From Flavobacterium terrae (GTDB lineage: Bacteria; Bacteroidota; Bacteroidia; Flavobacteriales; Flavobacteriaceae): a stretch of DNA of 64,000 nt. The stretch's first letter is position 1. The number at the start of each line of letters is the position of its first letter. The translations under genes were made by a program, and so were the position numbers. Shown piece by piece: positions 1-10,669 of the stretch. The notes under the pieces are model-generated. The model searched no databases. It saw only the letters and a program-made list of their open reading frames with translations, and was not told the DNA's origin. The DNA is taken from positions 186,001 through 250,000 of the forward strand of contig NZ_FQZI01000003.1 of assembly GCF_900142035.1 (NCBI RefSeq). Direction: 5' to 3'.

Positions 1-176
<176 letters not shown>

Positions 177-177
177 A

Positions 178-250
178 ATAATTATAAGTTATGAGTTATG
201 AGTTATACTTTTTTGTATGACTCATAATTTATAACTCTTAACTCATAATT
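178..250. repeat. Long imperfect inverted repeat built on a TTATGAGTTA unit
   Basis: After the thiolase stop, a left arm at about 180-209 carries TTATGAG/AGTTAT units and a right arm at about 214-250 carries the complement. The inner stem is about 13 bp (TTATGAGTTATAC against its complement with one G-U type mismatch) around a T6 loop. A second stem pairs 14 of 16 positions with a 7-base bulge. As RNA it would make a long AU-rich hairpin. No T-run follows the stem, so it is not a standard terminator. It may act in mRNA stability or be a dispersed palindromic element. Confidence 0.6.
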
Positions 251-257
251 AAAATAA

Positions 258-1019
258 ATGTTTGGTATTTGTAATCTAGCCAATATTCCTTTACGATTTG
301 AACCTAGTGATAGAAGTGAACTTGTTTCACAAGTCCTTTTTGGAGAACATTTTCAAATCTTAGAACAAAATCAAAAATGGTCTAAAATAAAATTAGCCTA
401 TGATCATTACGAAGGATGGATTGACAACAAACAATTCAAAGATATAACTGAGGAGCAATACAATTTATTATCAACAGACAGTATAGTCTTAAATGCTGAT
501 TTAATTGAGTGTGTGACTTCACAGGATAATTTATTAATGCCAATTCCATTAGGAGCATCATTGTCTTTTTTAAATTATGATTCAATAAATACGGAGTGTC
601 TAACTTTTGAAGGAATTAAAGTGAGTGGTATTAAATCCAAATCGCAAATTCTTGACACAGCTTTTATGTATTTAAATGCCCCGTATTTATGGGGTGGCAA
701 AACGCCTTTTGGAATTGACTGCTCTGGCTTTACACAAATGGTATATAAACTCAATGGTTATAAGTTATTGAGAGATGCTTCACAACAGGCAACTCAAGGA
801 TTAGCTTTAAGCTTTATTGAAGAAAGTGAACCAGGAGATTTAGCTTTTTTTGACAATGAAGAAGGAAATATTGTTCATGTTGGAATCATAATGGAAAATA
901 ATTACATTATTCATGCAAGTGGTAAAGTTAGAATAGATCGCCTAGACCATTTAGGTATTTATAATGCCGAAATTAACAGACATACTCACAAACTTAGAGT
1001 CATTAAAAAAGTTATATAA
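258..1019 (+). CDS. NlpC/P60 (C40) cell-wall peptidase with N-terminal SH3-like domain
   Basis: This 253-residue protein looks like a gamma-D-Glu-diaminopimelate type peptidoglycan endopeptidase. Residues about 1-60 look like a bacterial SH3 domain, with a second SH3-like stretch to about 120. Residues about 128-225 are the NlpC/P60 domain with a complete catalytic set: Cys155 in DCSGF, His207 in VHVGI and a polar His219 in IIHASG. No signal peptide is visible, as is common for the cytoplasmic recycling-type members (YkfC-like) in Bacteroidota. It is followed by a strong terminator and appears to be its own unit. The family is certain; the exact substrate is inferred. Confidence 0.9.
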   Translation: MFGICNLANIPLRFEPSDRSELVSQVLFGEHFQILEQNQKWSKIKLAYDHYEGWIDNKQFKDITEEQYNLLSTDSIVLNADLIECVTSQDNLLMPIPLGASLSFLNYDSINTECLTFEGIKVSGIKSKSQILDTAFMYLNAPYLWGGKTPFGIDCSGFTQMVYKLNGYKLLRDASQQATQGLALSFIEESEPGDLAFFDNEEGNIVHVGIIMENNYIIHASGKVRIDRLDHLGIYNAEINRHTHKLRVIKKVI

Positions 1020-1023
1020 CAAT

Positions 1024-1050
1024 AAAAAAGCCCCTTAAAGGGGCTTTTTT
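1024..1050. terminator. Intrinsic terminator, bidirectional
   Basis: AAAAAAGCCCC pairs with GGGGCTTTTTT around a five-base loop. The element lies between the convergent NlpC/P60 and TPR genes and can serve both. Confidence 0.92.
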
Positions 1051-1073
1051 ATTTACATTTTATTAAAACTAAA

Positions 1074-2351
1074 TTAATTTTTAGCCTTTAAAGCTTTATA
1101 TTTTTCAGTCATATCTAAAGCATTGTACATGTTTAAAAGAGTTGATTTAATGGCTGCATCTCCAACAAATAATTCATAAGCTTTTTCTAAATGAGGTATA
1201 GCCGATTTGTATATAGCTTCTCTTTTAGCTTTAAGAATTTCGTACTTCTTGTTATCAGCAGGTGAAGTCCCTAATTTATTCATAGCATCAACTATTTCTT
1301 TTTCACCATCTAATTTTAACACCGCCAAATTCATATATGCGTTTCTGTATTTTGGATCGATCTGAATAGCTTTTAAATAATATCCTTCTGCATCAATTTT
1401 TGCCTGATTGTCTTTAGATTGAGCAGATATAACACCTAAATTATAGTACAAATCTGCATTATTAGGGTCTTTAGCTAATACTTCAGAAATTAAATTTTTA
1501 TAAGTTGTGTAATCGTTTGTTTTTAAATAAAGATCAGCTTCAGACATAATAAGTGAAATGTCATCAGGATTAGCTTTTCTTGCATCAATTATAGCTTTTT
1601 TAGCAGCGGCAACATCATTCTTTTCAATATAAATCAAAGAAATATTTTTATAAATCTCTCCTCTTTTAGATGGCTCATTTTCATCCCTAGGAAAAGCGTG
1701 AGAACCTAATCTCACAGCCTGATCTCTTGTCGATTTATCAGGGAATGTCTCCTCTTTATCATTAACTTTACTTTTTGCTAAATAATTAACCTTTTTTCCA
1801 GAATAATTCAATTGCTTTAGTTTATTGTAATAGTTTAAAGCTAAATCATAATCCTGAGCATTAATAGCAGATCCTGCTGCATAATACAACATACTTGTGT
1901 CTTTTGGCTCAAGAGTATACACTTGATATAATTTTAAAGCACTTTCTTTAAATTTTTTCGCATCACTATCAGCAATTGCGCTATTAGTCAACTCTCTTTT
2001 TAATTCAACTAACGAAGATTGAGCTTGAGAAGAATATTTTGATTTTCCTGTTTTTTTCTCAATAGAAAGTAGTTCATTATATGCCTTTGCTGCCTCCGTA
2101 TAATTTGCATCAGCATCAATATTTTTCTTAGCTAAATCAAAATAAGTATTTCCTTTAAGGAAAAAATATTGAGCTTTTTGATTATCATCAGCATTAGCTA
2201 TTAATGATTCCGCTTGACTTAAAGCTGATTTAGCTTCATTAGGATTTCCAGCTTTTAATGCTTTTTCAGCTGCTTTTAATTCTTCTTTTTGAGCAAATGA
2301 AACTACTGAACTTAATAATATAGTTGCAATTGCTAAATTTTTAATTTTCAT
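1074..2351 (-). CDS. Secreted tetratricopeptide-repeat protein
   Basis: This 425-residue protein begins with a typical Sec signal peptide (about residues 1-20, ending SFAQ). The rest is helical with TPR-like repeats, clearest around residues 140-175 and 225-345 (for example PNNADLYYNLGVISAQ and AIQIDPKYRNAYMNLAVLK). TPR proteins are protein-protein interaction scaffolds, here probably periplasmic or envelope-associated. The gene lies 15 bases downstream of gyrA on the same strand, so the two are probably cotranscribed. The actual partner is unknown. Confidence 0.85.
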   Translation of the reverse strand: MKIKNLAIATILLSSVVSFAQKEELKAAEKALKAGNPNEAKSALSQAESLIANADDNQKAQYFFLKGNTYFDLAKKNIDADANYTEAAKAYNELLSIEKKTGKSKYSSQAQSSLVELKRELTNSAIADSDAKKFKESALKLYQVYTLEPKDTSMLYYAAGSAINAQDYDLALNYYNKLKQLNYSGKKVNYLAKSKVNDKEETFPDKSTRDQAVRLGSHAFPRDENEPSKRGEIYKNISLIYIEKNDVAAAKKAIIDARKANPDDISLIMSEADLYLKTNDYTTYKNLISEVLAKDPNNADLYYNLGVISAQSKDNQAKIDAEGYYLKAIQIDPKYRNAYMNLAVLKLDGEKEIVDAMNKLGTSPADNKKYEILKAKREAIYKSAIPHLEKAYELFVGDAAIKSTLLNMYNALDMTEKYKALKAKN

Positions 2352-2366
2352 TCTTTTAATTTTTAA

Positions 2367-4913
2367 TTATTCTTGTGTTTCTGCTTCTGAAGAAGTTTCA
2401 TTAGTTATATCATCATTCAAATCTTCTAAATTTTCATCAGATTCCTCGTCTTCACGCATTACTTTACAAACTGCAGCAATAGAGTCATTACCTTTAATAT
2501 TAATTAAACGAACTCCTTGCGTTGCACGTCCCATAACACGTAAATCAGATACTCGCATTCTGATAGTCAATCCAGATTTATTGATAATCATTAAATCGTC
2601 TTCATCAGTTACATTATTTATAGCAATAAGTGAGCCAGTTTTTTCAGTGATATTTAAAGTTTTAACTCCTTTACCACCTCTGTTTGTGATTCTGTAAACA
2701 TCTTCACCATCGTCATCAACTAATTTAGTACGCTTACCATAACCATTTTCTGTAACAACTAATATTTGAGAATCGTTAACATGATCTCTGTCAATAGACA
2801 CCATTCCGATTACTTCATCTTTTTCATCAGCTAATGTAATTCCACGAACACCAGAAGCTGTTCTACCCATTGGACGTGTTTTCTCTTCTTCGAAACGCAC
2901 TAATTTACCAGACTTAGATGCAACTAATACTTGGCTATTACCTGTTGTTAATTTTGCTTCTAATAATTCGTCACCTTCTTTAATTGTAATAGCAGCAACA
3001 CCATTAGTTCTTGGACGAGAATAAGATTCAAGAGAAGTTTTCTTCACTTGCCCTTCTTTAGTAACCATTATTACATAATGACTGTTGATATACTCTTGAT
3101 CTTTTAAATCTTGAGTACAGATAAATGCTTTTACCTTATCATCTTGCTCGATGTTAATCAAGTTTTGAATAGCACGTCCTTTAGCTGTTTTACTTCCTTC
3201 AGGTATTTCATAAACACGCATCCAGAAACATTTTCCTTTTTGCGTAAAGAACAACATATACTGATGATTTGTTGCCACATACATATGTTCCAAGAAATCT
3301 TGATCACGAGTTCCTGCAGATTTTTGTCCAACTCCTCCTCTATTCTGTGTTTTATATTCTGTTAGAGGGGTACGTTTTATGTATCCTGCATGCGAAATTG
3401 TAATTACTACTTGTTCATCAGCAATTAAATCTTCGATACTAACATCTCCACCTGAATATTCAATAGTTGAACGACGCTCATCACCATATTTATCTTTAAT
3501 TTCTGCCAACTCATCTTTAATTACCCCCATACGCATTTCTTTGCTTGCAAGTAATTCTTTTAAGTAATTGATCGTTTTCATGATCTCTTCATACTCAGCT
3601 CTCAACTTATCTTGCTCAAGACCAGTCAACTGACGTAAACGCATTTCTACAATGGCACGTGCTTGTATTTCAGATAAATTAAAACGTTCAATTAACTTAG
3701 TTCTAGCTTCATCACCATCTTTAGAAGCTCTAATTAATTGAATTACTTCATCAATATTGTCTGAAGCAATAATTAAACCTTCTAATATATGCGCTCTTTC
3801 TTCGGCTTTACGTAAATCAAATTGTGCTCTACGAGTTACAACTTCATGTCTGTGTTCAACAAAATGATGAATCAAATCTTTTAAATTCAACATTTGAGGA
3901 CGACCTTTTACTAATGCAATATTATTTACACTAAAAGAAGATTGCAATTGAGTATACTTATATAATGTATTAAGAACTACATTAGGTACTGCATCTCTTT
4001 TTAAGATATAAACGATACGCATACCATTTCTATCCGATTCATCACGAATAGTAGAAATACCTTCAATTTTCTTTTCGTTAACTAAATCAGCCGTTTTCTT
4101 AATCATTTCGGCTTTGTTAACTTGATAAGGAATTTCAGTTACAATGATAGCTTCGCGTCCATCTACTTCTTCGAAGCCAACTTTTGCTCTAATCACAACA
4201 CGCCCACGTCCTGTTTTGAATGCTTCACGCACTCCATCCATTCCATAGATAACACCTCCTGTAGGGAAATCTGGTGCTTTGATATAGGTAGTTAACTCAT
4301 CTATCTCAATATCATTATTATCTATATATGCTAAAGTACCATTAACAACCTCAGTTAAGTTATGAGGGGCCATGTTGGTAGCCATACCAACAGCAATACC
4401 AGACGCTCCATTAACTAATAAGTTTGGAACTTTAGTTGGCATTACTTTTGGTTCTTCAAGGGTATCGTCAAAGTTTAATTGAAAATCAACAGTTTCTTTT
4501 TCAATATCTGCCAACATTTCTTCTGAGAACTTTTTCATTCTAGCTTCAGTATAACGCATTGCTGCAGGACTGTCACCATCAATTGAACCAAAGTTACCTT
4601 GACCATCTACCATTAAATAACGTAAACTCCAATCTTGAGCCATACGTACCATGGCATCATACACTGATGAATCTCCATGTGGGTGATATTTACCTAATAC
4701 CTCCCCTACAATTCTTGCTGATTTTTTATGCGCTCTATTTGAATATACACCTAATTCATGCATTCCAAATAAAACTCTACGATGAACTGGTTTCAAACCA
4801 TCTCTAACATCAGGTAATGCACGCGACACAATAACAGACATCGAATAATCGATGTATGCTGATTTCATTTCGTCTTCAATGTTAATTGGAATTAACTTTT
4901 CTCCGTCAGACAT
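2367..4913 (-). CDS. gyrA: DNA gyrase subunit A
   Basis: At 848 residues this is the normal length for GyrA, the breakage-reunion subunit that introduces negative supercoils with GyrB. The catalytic tyrosine is Tyr121 in AAMRYTEAR. The quinolone-determining region reads [17 protein letters not shown], so the E. coli Ser83 and Asp87 equivalents (Ser82, Asp86) are both wild type. The GyrA box reads QNRGGVG instead of the usual QRRGGKG, and a later blade carries NRGGKG. The C-terminal beta-pinwheel is followed by an acidic tail. The box and tail separate it from ParC. The TPR gene follows closely downstream. Confidence 0.97.
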   Translation of the reverse strand: MSDGEKLIPINIEDEMKSAYIDYSMSVIVSRALPDVRDGLKPVHRRVLFGMHELGVYSNRAHKKSARIVGEVLGKYHPHGDSSVYDAMVRMAQDWSLRYLMVDGQGNFGSIDGDSPAAMRYTEARMKKFSEEMLADIEKETVDFQLNFDDTLEEPKVMPTKVPNLLVNGASGIAVGMATNMAPHNLTEVVNGTLAYIDNNDIEIDELTTYIKAPDFPTGGVIYGMDGVREAFKTGRGRVVIRAKVGFEEVDGREAIIVTEIPYQVNKAEMIKKTADLVNEKKIEGISTIRDESDRNGMRIVYILKRDAVPNVVLNTLYKYTQLQSSFSVNNIALVKGRPQMLNLKDLIHHFVEHRHEVVTRRAQFDLRKAEERAHILEGLIIASDNIDEVIQLIRASKDGDEARTKLIERFNLSEIQARAIVEMRLRQLTGLEQDKLRAEYEEIMKTINYLKELLASKEMRMGVIKDELAEIKDKYGDERRSTIEYSGGDVSIEDLIADEQVVITISHAGYIKRTPLTEYKTQNRGGVGQKSAGTRDQDFLEHMYVATNHQYMLFFTQKGKCFWMRVYEIPEGSKTAKGRAIQNLINIEQDDKVKAFICTQDLKDQEYINSHYVIMVTKEGQVKKTSLESYSRPRTNGVAAITIKEGDELLEAKLTTGNSQVLVASKSGKLVRFEEEKTRPMGRTASGVRGITLADEKDEVIGMVSIDRDHVNDSQILVVTENGYGKRTKLVDDDGEDVYRITNRGGKGVKTLNITEKTGSLIAINNVTDEDDLMIINKSGLTIRMRVSDLRVMGRATQGVRLINIKGNDSIAAVCKVMREDEESDENLEDLNDDITNETSSEAETQE

Positions 4914-5118
4914 AAGTATTTATGTTATTAATTTAATTTATTTACAAAACGCGCTAATATACGATATTTTGAGCTTATTTTTTAGTTCAACAAAAACATA
5001 TTTTAACGATTTATCAACAAAAAAAAGTTAGTTTTTGTTTAATAAATTATGTTATTATTAACGTTGTTTTTAAATATTTTTTTGTCACTTAGCTGTCAGG
5101 ACCCCATATAAGGAACGA

Positions 5119-5153
5119 TTTTTGCAATTAGCCTTATAAATCATTAAATTTAC
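5119..5153 (+). promoter_or_regulatory. Candidate clpC promoter
   Basis: A TTTTTG element near 5119-5124 is followed after about 20 bases by TAAATTTA at about 5146-5153, one base off the Bacteroidota -7 consensus TAnnTTTG. It sits about 20 bases before the clpC ATG. The approximate match lowers confidence. Confidence 0.45.
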
Positions 5154-5172
5154 ATTCAAATCCTTTTTAGTT

Positions 5173-7719
5173 ATGGATGATAATTTTTCACCAAGAGTAA
5201 AAGATGTTATTACCTACAGCAAAGAAGAGGCCTTACGTTTAGGTCACGACTTCATTGGTACTGAACATCTTATGCTTGGAATTTTAAGAGATGGTAACGG
5301 AACTGCCATTAATATTTTAAACAACCTATCTGTTGACTTAGATCATTTAAGAAAAAAAGTAGAAATATTAAGCCCTGCAAATCCTAACCCTTTAAGCGGA
5401 AACGACAAAAAGAACCTACATCTTACACGCCAAGCAGAAAGAGCTTTAAAAACCACTTTTTTAGAAGCTAAGGTTTTTCAAAGTAGCACTATAAGTACTG
5501 GACACCTATTGTTATGTATATTACGTAATGAGAACGACCCAACTACGAAATTATTAAACAAGCTGAAAATCGATTACGATACAGCAAAAGAACAATATTT
5601 AACTATGATGCCAAACGAAGAAGACTTTCAAGATAATTTTCCGAAAAATGAATCTCAGTATGGAGATGATTCGGGACAAGATGACAGCTTAAGAGAAGGG
5701 ACATTTAACAACCCTGCCAATAAGTCAAATAAAAAATCTAAAACCCCAGTTTTAGATAACTTTGGTCGTGATTTAACAGAAATGGCCGAAGAAGGTAAAT
5801 TAGATCCAGTAGTTGGTCGTGAAAAAGAAATTGAACGCGTATCACAGATTTTAAGTCGAAGAAAGAAAAACAACCCACTCCTAATAGGAGAACCTGGAGT
5901 TGGTAAATCTGCCATTGCTGAAGGATTAGCTTTAAGGATTATTCAGAAAAAAGTATCAAGAATTCTTTACAATAAACGTGTGGTCACTTTAGATCTAGCT
6001 TCATTAGTGGCTGGTACAAAATACCGCGGTCAGTTCGAAGAACGCATGAAAGCTGTAATGAATGAATTAGAAAAAAATGATGACATCATTCTTTTTATTG
6101 ATGAAATTCATACTATTGTTGGTGCTGGTGGAGCCACAGGATCATTAGATGCTTCAAACATATTTAAACCTGCTCTTGCAAGAGGTGAAATACAATGTAT
6201 TGGTGCCACAACATTAGATGAATACCGTCAATACATTGAAAAAGATGGAGCTTTAGAGCGCCGTTTTCAAAAAGTCATTGTTGATCCTACCACAATTGAA
6301 GAAACAATCACTATCCTTAATAACATAAAAGGTAAATACGAAGATCATCATAATGTAATTTATACTCCAGAAGCAGTTGAAGCTTGTGTTAAGTTAACAG
6401 AGCGTTACATGTCTGAACGATTCTTACCAGACAAGGCAATTGATGCGATGGATGAAGCAGGCTCAAGAGTTCATATTACCAATATTGATGTTCCTAAACA
6501 AATCCTTGATTTAGAACGTCAATTAGAAGAAGTGCGTGAACTTAAAAATTCTGTAGTAAAAAGACAGAAATATGAAGAAGCGGCAAAACTTCGTGACGAT
6601 GAAAAAAGGCTTGAAAAAGAGTTAGCTATTGCGCAAGAACAATGGGAAGAAGATTCTAAAAACAATAGAATTCAAGTAACTGAAGATAATGTTGCAGATG
6701 TAGTTTCTATGATGACTGGAATTCCAGTAAATCGTATTGCTCAAACTGAAAGCAATAAATTAGCTAAACTACCAGAACTTATTGAAAATAAAGTAATTGG
6801 ACAAAAAGATGCTGTTCAAAAAATTGCTCGAGCAATTCAAAGAAATCGCGCAGGTTTAAAAGACCCTAACAAACCTATTGGTTCATTTATTTTCTTAGGT
6901 CAAACAGGTGTTGGTAAAACTCAGTTGGCCAAAGTTTTAGCTAAAGAATTATTTGATTCAGAAGATGCGCTTATCCGCATTGACATGAGCGAGTACATGG
7001 AAAAATTTGCAATTTCAAGATTAGTTGGAGCACCTCCAGGATATGTTGGATACGAAGAAGGTGGACAGTTAACTGAAAAAGTACGTCGTAAACCTTATTG
7101 TGTTGTTTTACTTGATGAGATTGAAAAAGCACATCCTGATGTATTCAATATGATGCTTCAAGTTTTAGATGATGGTTACTTAACAGATAGCTTAGGTCGT
7201 AAAATTGATTTTAGAAATACTATTATTATTATGACATCTAATGTTGGTGCCCGTCAATTAAAAGATTTTGGTACAGGTGTTGGATTTGGAACAGCTGCAA
7301 AAACAGCTCAAGCTGATGAACATTCTAAAGGTGTAATTGAAAATGCTTTAAAGAAAACATTTGCTCCAGAGTTTTTAAATAGAATTGATGACGTTATTGT
7401 TTTCAACGCTTTAGAAAAAGAAGACATTGACTTGATCATAGAAATTGAATTAAAAAAATTATACGGTAGAATTAAAGACTTAGGCTATAACCTTAAATTG
7501 TCTGATGAAGCCAAAGCATTTATAGCTGAGAAAGGTTTTGACAAACAATTTGGAGCACGACCTTTAAAAAGAGCCATTCAAAAATACGTTGAAGACGCTC
7601 TAGCAGAAGAAATAATCACCTCGAAAATCCACGAAGGTGACACCATCGAAATGGATTTAGACAAGGATTCACAAGAGCTCAAAGTCAAAATAAAAAAAGC
7701 ACAAAAACCTACTAATTAG
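5173..7719 (+). CDS. clpC: ATP-dependent Clp protease ATP-binding subunit ClpC
   Basis: This 848-residue class I Hsp100 unfoldase feeds substrates to ClpP. In order it has two Clp-N repeats (about residues 5-145) and a low-complexity linker. The first AAA+ module has Walker [10 protein letters not shown] at 239-247 and Walker B FIDEIH. A UVR-type middle segment (about 460-490, [19 protein letters not shown]) is followed by the second AAA+ module (GQTGVGKTQ) and its C-terminal domain. The short UVR-containing middle domain identifies ClpC rather than ClpB or the T6SS ATPase ClpV. It is divergent from gyrA, and its stop codon lies inside its own terminator stem. Confidence 0.96.
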   Translation: MDDNFSPRVKDVITYSKEEALRLGHDFIGTEHLMLGILRDGNGTAINILNNLSVDLDHLRKKVEILSPANPNPLSGNDKKNLHLTRQAERALKTTFLEAKVFQSSTISTGHLLLCILRNENDPTTKLLNKLKIDYDTAKEQYLTMMPNEEDFQDNFPKNESQYGDDSGQDDSLREGTFNNPANKSNKKSKTPVLDNFGRDLTEMAEEGKLDPVVGREKEIERVSQILSRRKKNNPLLIGEPGVGKSAIAEGLALRIIQKKVSRILYNKRVVTLDLASLVAGTKYRGQFEERMKAVMNELEKNDDIILFIDEIHTIVGAGGATGSLDASNIFKPALARGEIQCIGATTLDEYRQYIEKDGALERRFQKVIVDPTTIEETITILNNIKGKYEDHHNVIYTPEAVEACVKLTERYMSERFLPDKAIDAMDEAGSRVHITNIDVPKQILDLERQLEEVRELKNSVVKRQKYEEAAKLRDDEKRLEKELAIAQEQWEEDSKNNRIQVTEDNVADVVSMMTGIPVNRIAQTESNKLAKLPELIENKVIGQKDAVQKIARAIQRNRAGLKDPNKPIGSFIFLGQTGVGKTQLAKVLAKELFDSEDALIRIDMSEYMEKFAISRLVGAPPGYVGYEEGGQLTEKVRRKPYCVVLLDEIEKAHPDVFNMMLQVLDDGYLTDSLGRKIDFRNTIIIMTSNVGARQLKDFGTGVGFGTAAKTAQADEHSKGVIENALKKTFAPEFLNRIDDVIVFNALEKEDIDLIIEIELKKLYGRIKDLGYNLKLSDEAKAFIAEKGFDKQFGARPLKRAIQKYVEDALAEEIITSKIHEGDTIEMDLDKDSQELKVKIKKAQKPTN

Positions 7720-7731
7720 TAGGTTTTTTTA
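7707..7731 (+). terminator. Intrinsic terminator overlapping the clpC stop codon
   Basis: A perfect 18-base palindrome, ACCTACTAATTAGTAGGT at 7707-7724, is followed by seven T. Its left arm contains the last clpC codons (Pro-Thr-Asn) and the TAG stop, so a ribosome terminating on clpC would cover half of the hairpin. Confidence 0.85.
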
Positions 7732-7777
7732 TTTCAAATAATATACTAACTTAGTTTTTTAATTAAACCCTTCTCTT

Positions 7778-9148
7778 ATGTCACAAAGTAAAGTGATTAT
7801 CGGAAGCGAAGAATGGTGCTCGTTTCCTGAATTACAAATTCCTTATATAAAAGCCCGTGTAGATTCGGGTGCAAAAACATCAGCTTTACATGCCGTAAAC
7901 ATTACTCCTTTTTTACGAAATAATGAAAATTGGGTACAATTTGAAGTTAATCCGCTTCAAAATAATACTAAAATAACTAAACGTTGTGAAGCGCGTTTAA
8001 TAGACAAAAGAATTGTTAAAAGCTCAAGTGGATTTAGAGAACAACGTTACGTTATACAAACACAATTACAGCTTGGAGAAAAAACTTGGACTGTAGAAGT
8101 TACGCTTACCAATCGTGACTCAATGGGTTTTAGAATGCTTTTAGGACGTGAAGCGATGATGGGCAGAGTAATTGTAGACCCTGAAGAAAAGTATCAATTA
8201 GGACAAGCCTCATTTGATGAAATAAAAAATTACTATAAGTCTTCTGAAATAGTAAAAAATGGTTTGCGTATAGGAGTTCTTGCAAGTAATCCTGAATTAT
8301 ATAGTAATCGTAGAATCATGGAAGCTGGAGAGCTGCGCGGACACGAAATGCATTTCTTGAACATTAAAGAATGTTATATGAAACTTGATGCCACTACACC
8401 AGAAATTCATTATCGTGGTGGTCGTGTCCTAAATGATTTTGACGCCATTATCCCTCGTATTAGACCAAGTATTACTTTTTATGGATGTGCTTTAACTAGG
8501 CAGTTTGAAGCTTTGAAAGTATTCACTTTAAATTCAGCAGCATCAATAACACAATCCAGAGATAAATTATTTTCATTACAATTGCTTTTAAACCATGGTG
8601 TAGATATTCCTACAACAGGATTTGCTAATTCTCCTTTAGATACTGATGATTTGATTAAAATGGTTGGTGGTTCGCCTTTGATTGTAAAGCTTTTAGAAGG
8701 AACACAAGGAAAAGGTGTTGTTTTAGCAGAAACAAAAAAAGCTGCTGAATCTGTTATTAATGCGTTCAAAAGTTTAAATGCTAATATTCTTGTTCAAGAG
8801 TTTATTAAAGAAGCTAATGGTAAAGACTTACGCTTATTTGTTGTAGATGGCAAAGTGGTTGCTGCTATGCAACGTGAAGCAGCACCTGGAGAGTTTAGAG
8901 CAAACATTCATATGGGAGGAACAGCTTCTGTCGTGAAAGTAACTGCTGCCGAGAAAAAAATTGCTATTAAAGCTGCAAAAGCTATGGATTTAAAAGTAGC
9001 TGGAGTTGATATTATCCGTTCTTCTAAAGGTCCATTACTACTTGAAGTTAACTCTTCTCCCGGATTAGAAGGAATTGAAGGTGCAACTCATAAAGATATT
9101 GCTGGTGAAATGATTAAAGCAATTGAGAAAAACTTTAAGTTAAAATAA
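7778..9148 (+). CDS. rimK: RimB-RimK fusion: retropepsin-like domain plus ATP-grasp glutamate ligase
   Basis: This 456-residue protein is a fusion of two parts that are separate genes in many bacteria. Residues about 1-145 are the RimB/retropepsin-like (ATP-dependent zinc protease annotated) domain with the [11 protein letters not shown] active-site-type motif at 29-39 and LGREAM further on. Residues about 160-456 are the RimK ATP-grasp ligase, ending in [14 protein letters not shown]. RimK adds glutamates to the C-terminus of ribosomal protein S6, and RimB modulates the modification. The gene overlaps the following DUF421 gene by one base, so they are translated from one message. Domain calls are firm; the S6 substrate is inferred from the family. 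Confidence 0.9.
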   Translation: MSQSKVIIGSEEWCSFPELQIPYIKARVDSGAKTSALHAVNITPFLRNNENWVQFEVNPLQNNTKITKRCEARLIDKRIVKSSSGFREQRYVIQTQLQLGEKTWTVEVTLTNRDSMGFRMLLGREAMMGRVIVDPEEKYQLGQASFDEIKNYYKSSEIVKNGLRIGVLASNPELYSNRRIMEAGELRGHEMHFLNIKECYMKLDATTPEIHYRGGRVLNDFDAIIPRIRPSITFYGCALTRQFEALKVFTLNSAASITQSRDKLFSLQLLLNHGVDIPTTGFANSPLDTDDLIKMVGGSPLIVKLLEGTQGKGVVLAETKKAAESVINAFKSLNANILVQEFIKEANGKDLRLFVVDGKVVAAMQREAAPGEFRANIHMGGTASVVKVTAAEKKIAIKAAKAMDLKVAGVDIIRSSKGPLLLEVNSSPGLEGIEGATHKDIAGEMIKAIEKNFKLK

Positions 9149-9651
9149 TGAATTTGTATCTTGACATAGTACTGCGAAGTATTGCCGTGTATTTTTTTAT
9201 GGTAATTGCATTACGTGTGTTTGGAAAAAAAGAACTTTCTCAATTAAATACAGCCGATATTATTTTGATATTACTAATCAGTAATTCAGTTCAAAATGCA
9301 ATGGTTGGAAGTGACTCATCGCTTTTAGGAGGAATTATTGCTGCGTTTGTTTTATTTTTTATTAATTTTCTGTTTAAGAAAATTATGCTAAAGTCTTCTT
9401 TTATCAAAGAACTAGTTCAAGACAAACCAGAAATATTAATACATGATGGTAAAACTGATTATAAAACATTAGCCCGTTTAGGAATCACTTCTGATGAACT
9501 TGAAGAAGCTATGCGTGAACATGGAATTATGCATCACAATGAAGTGAAACTAGCCATGTTTGAAATTGACGGAAATATAAGCATTATTAGTGGTAACGAT
9601 GAATTAAAGCAAACAAAACATAAAAGAAGAGCACATAAGTCATTGAGTTAG
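9148..9651 (+). CDS. DUF421 (YetF-like) membrane protein
   Basis: This 167-residue protein has three hydrophobic segments (about residues 8-22, 37-54 and 57-75). A cytoplasmic domain follows, containing LARLGITSDELEEAMREHGI and VKLAMFEIDGNISII, the hallmark of the DUF421/YetF family. The molecular function is not established. The ATG shares a base with the rimK stop (TAATG), so translation is probably coupled. A role linked to RimB-RimK is suggested only by this coupling. Confidence 0.85.
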   Translation: MNLYLDIVLRSIAVYFFMVIALRVFGKKELSQLNTADIILILLISNSVQNAMVGSDSSLLGGIIAAFVLFFINFLFKKIMLKSSFIKELVQDKPEILIHDGKTDYKTLARLGITSDELEEAMREHGIMHHNEVKLAMFEIDGNISIISGNDELKQTKHKRRAHKSLS

Positions 9652-9682
9652 AAATCACATTTTTTACTTATAATTATCGAAT

Positions 9683-10669
9683 ATGAAAATTCTCTACATA
9701 ATAGGAAATGGATTTGATATAAATCTTGGTTTAAAAACAAGATATACTAATTTTTACGAATATTACATAAAATCTCATTCAAATTCGGTAACGGTTAATA
9801 CCTTAAAAAATCATATAGATAAAAATTTTGAAAATTGGTCAGATTTAGAGCTAGCTATAGGAACATATACTGAACAATTTAGCACCGTTGATGAATTTAT
9901 TGAAGTATATGAAGATATAGGAGATAATCTAGGGGATTATTTAAAAGATCAAGAAACTTCATTTGATTTTTCAAAAATTAATATCTCTAAATTAAAAGAT
10001 TATCTTGCATATCCAGAAAAATCTTTACCCAAGGCAGATGAGGAAATATTAATAAGTTTTAAAAATAATTGGCCTTCAGTAAATTGGGAGATAAACATAA
10101 TAACTTTAAATTATACTAATTCTTTAGAAAAAATTTTTGATAATAAATACACCAATTTAATTTTAGGAACACATCATAGATCAAATATCATTTTAAAAGG
10201 AATGGAGCATATTCATGGTTATTGTGAAGATAGAATGATTATGGGAGTAAATGACATTTCACAGATTAAAAACCAAAGTTTTCATAACAATCAAGATATT
10301 TTAGACGCATTAGTAAAACCAAATTGCAATAAAGCTAATAAGCATACAATTGATAATCTTTGCGATTTACAAATTTCTCAAGCAAATCTAATTTGCATTT
10401 TCGGCTCTTCAATTGGAGATACTGATAACTATTGGTGGCAAGCAATTGGAGAACAACTTAAAAAAGGAGCTAAACTTATAATATTCACACGTGGTAAAGA
10501 AATAAGCAAAAGATGGAGTTATAAAAGGGCTAAATCAGAAAGAGAAATGAAGAATTATTTCTTAAACAAAACTAATCTAAATGATATCGAAAAAGAAGAT
10601 TTTCGTGATAATATTTTTGTTGCAGTCAATACTGGGATGTTTAGTAATTTAATTAATGAGGAATTATGA
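9683..10669 (+). CDS. AbiH-family protein (putative abortive-infection factor)
   Basis: This 328-residue protein matches the AbiH pattern. It has an N-terminal LYIIGNGFDINLGLKTRYTNF block, TLNYTNSLE near 142, HIHGYCEDRMIMGVND near 173 and IFGSSIGDTDNYWW near 250. AbiH was originally described as a lactococcal phage-resistance gene; its biochemistry is unclear. Codon usage is as AT-rich as the neighbours or slightly more. Its stop overlaps the ATG of the TMEM175-like gene by four bases (ATGA), and two more small genes follow tightly, so it heads a four-gene operon. No adjacent toxin, nuclease or restriction gene is seen, so a defence role rests on the family alone. Confidence 0.85.
   Translation: MKILYIIGNGFDINLGLKTRYTNFYEYYIKSHSNSVTVNTLKNHIDKNFENWSDLELAIGTYTEQFSTVDEFIEVYEDIGDNLGDYLKDQETSFDFSKINISKLKDYLAYPEKSLPKADEEILISFKNNWPSVNWEINIITLNYTNSLEKIFDNKYTNLILGTHHRSNIILKGMEHIHGYCEDRMIMGVNDISQIKNQSFHNNQDILDALVKPNCNKANKHTIDNLCDLQISQANLICIFGSSIGDTDNYWWQAIGEQLKKGAKLIIFTRGKEISKRWSYKRAKSEREMKNYFLNKTNLNDIEKEDFRDNIFVAVNTGMFSNLINEEL

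Noticed and set aside
3111..3567. Plus-strand frames inside gyrA
   Set aside because: They are antisense shadows of a certain gene without family similarity or start signals.
5173..7719. AAA+ Hsp100 gene as the T6SS ClpV/TssH ATPase
   Set aside because: It has the UVR-type middle segment and Clp-N repeats of ClpC and lies more than 45 kb from the T6SS genes.
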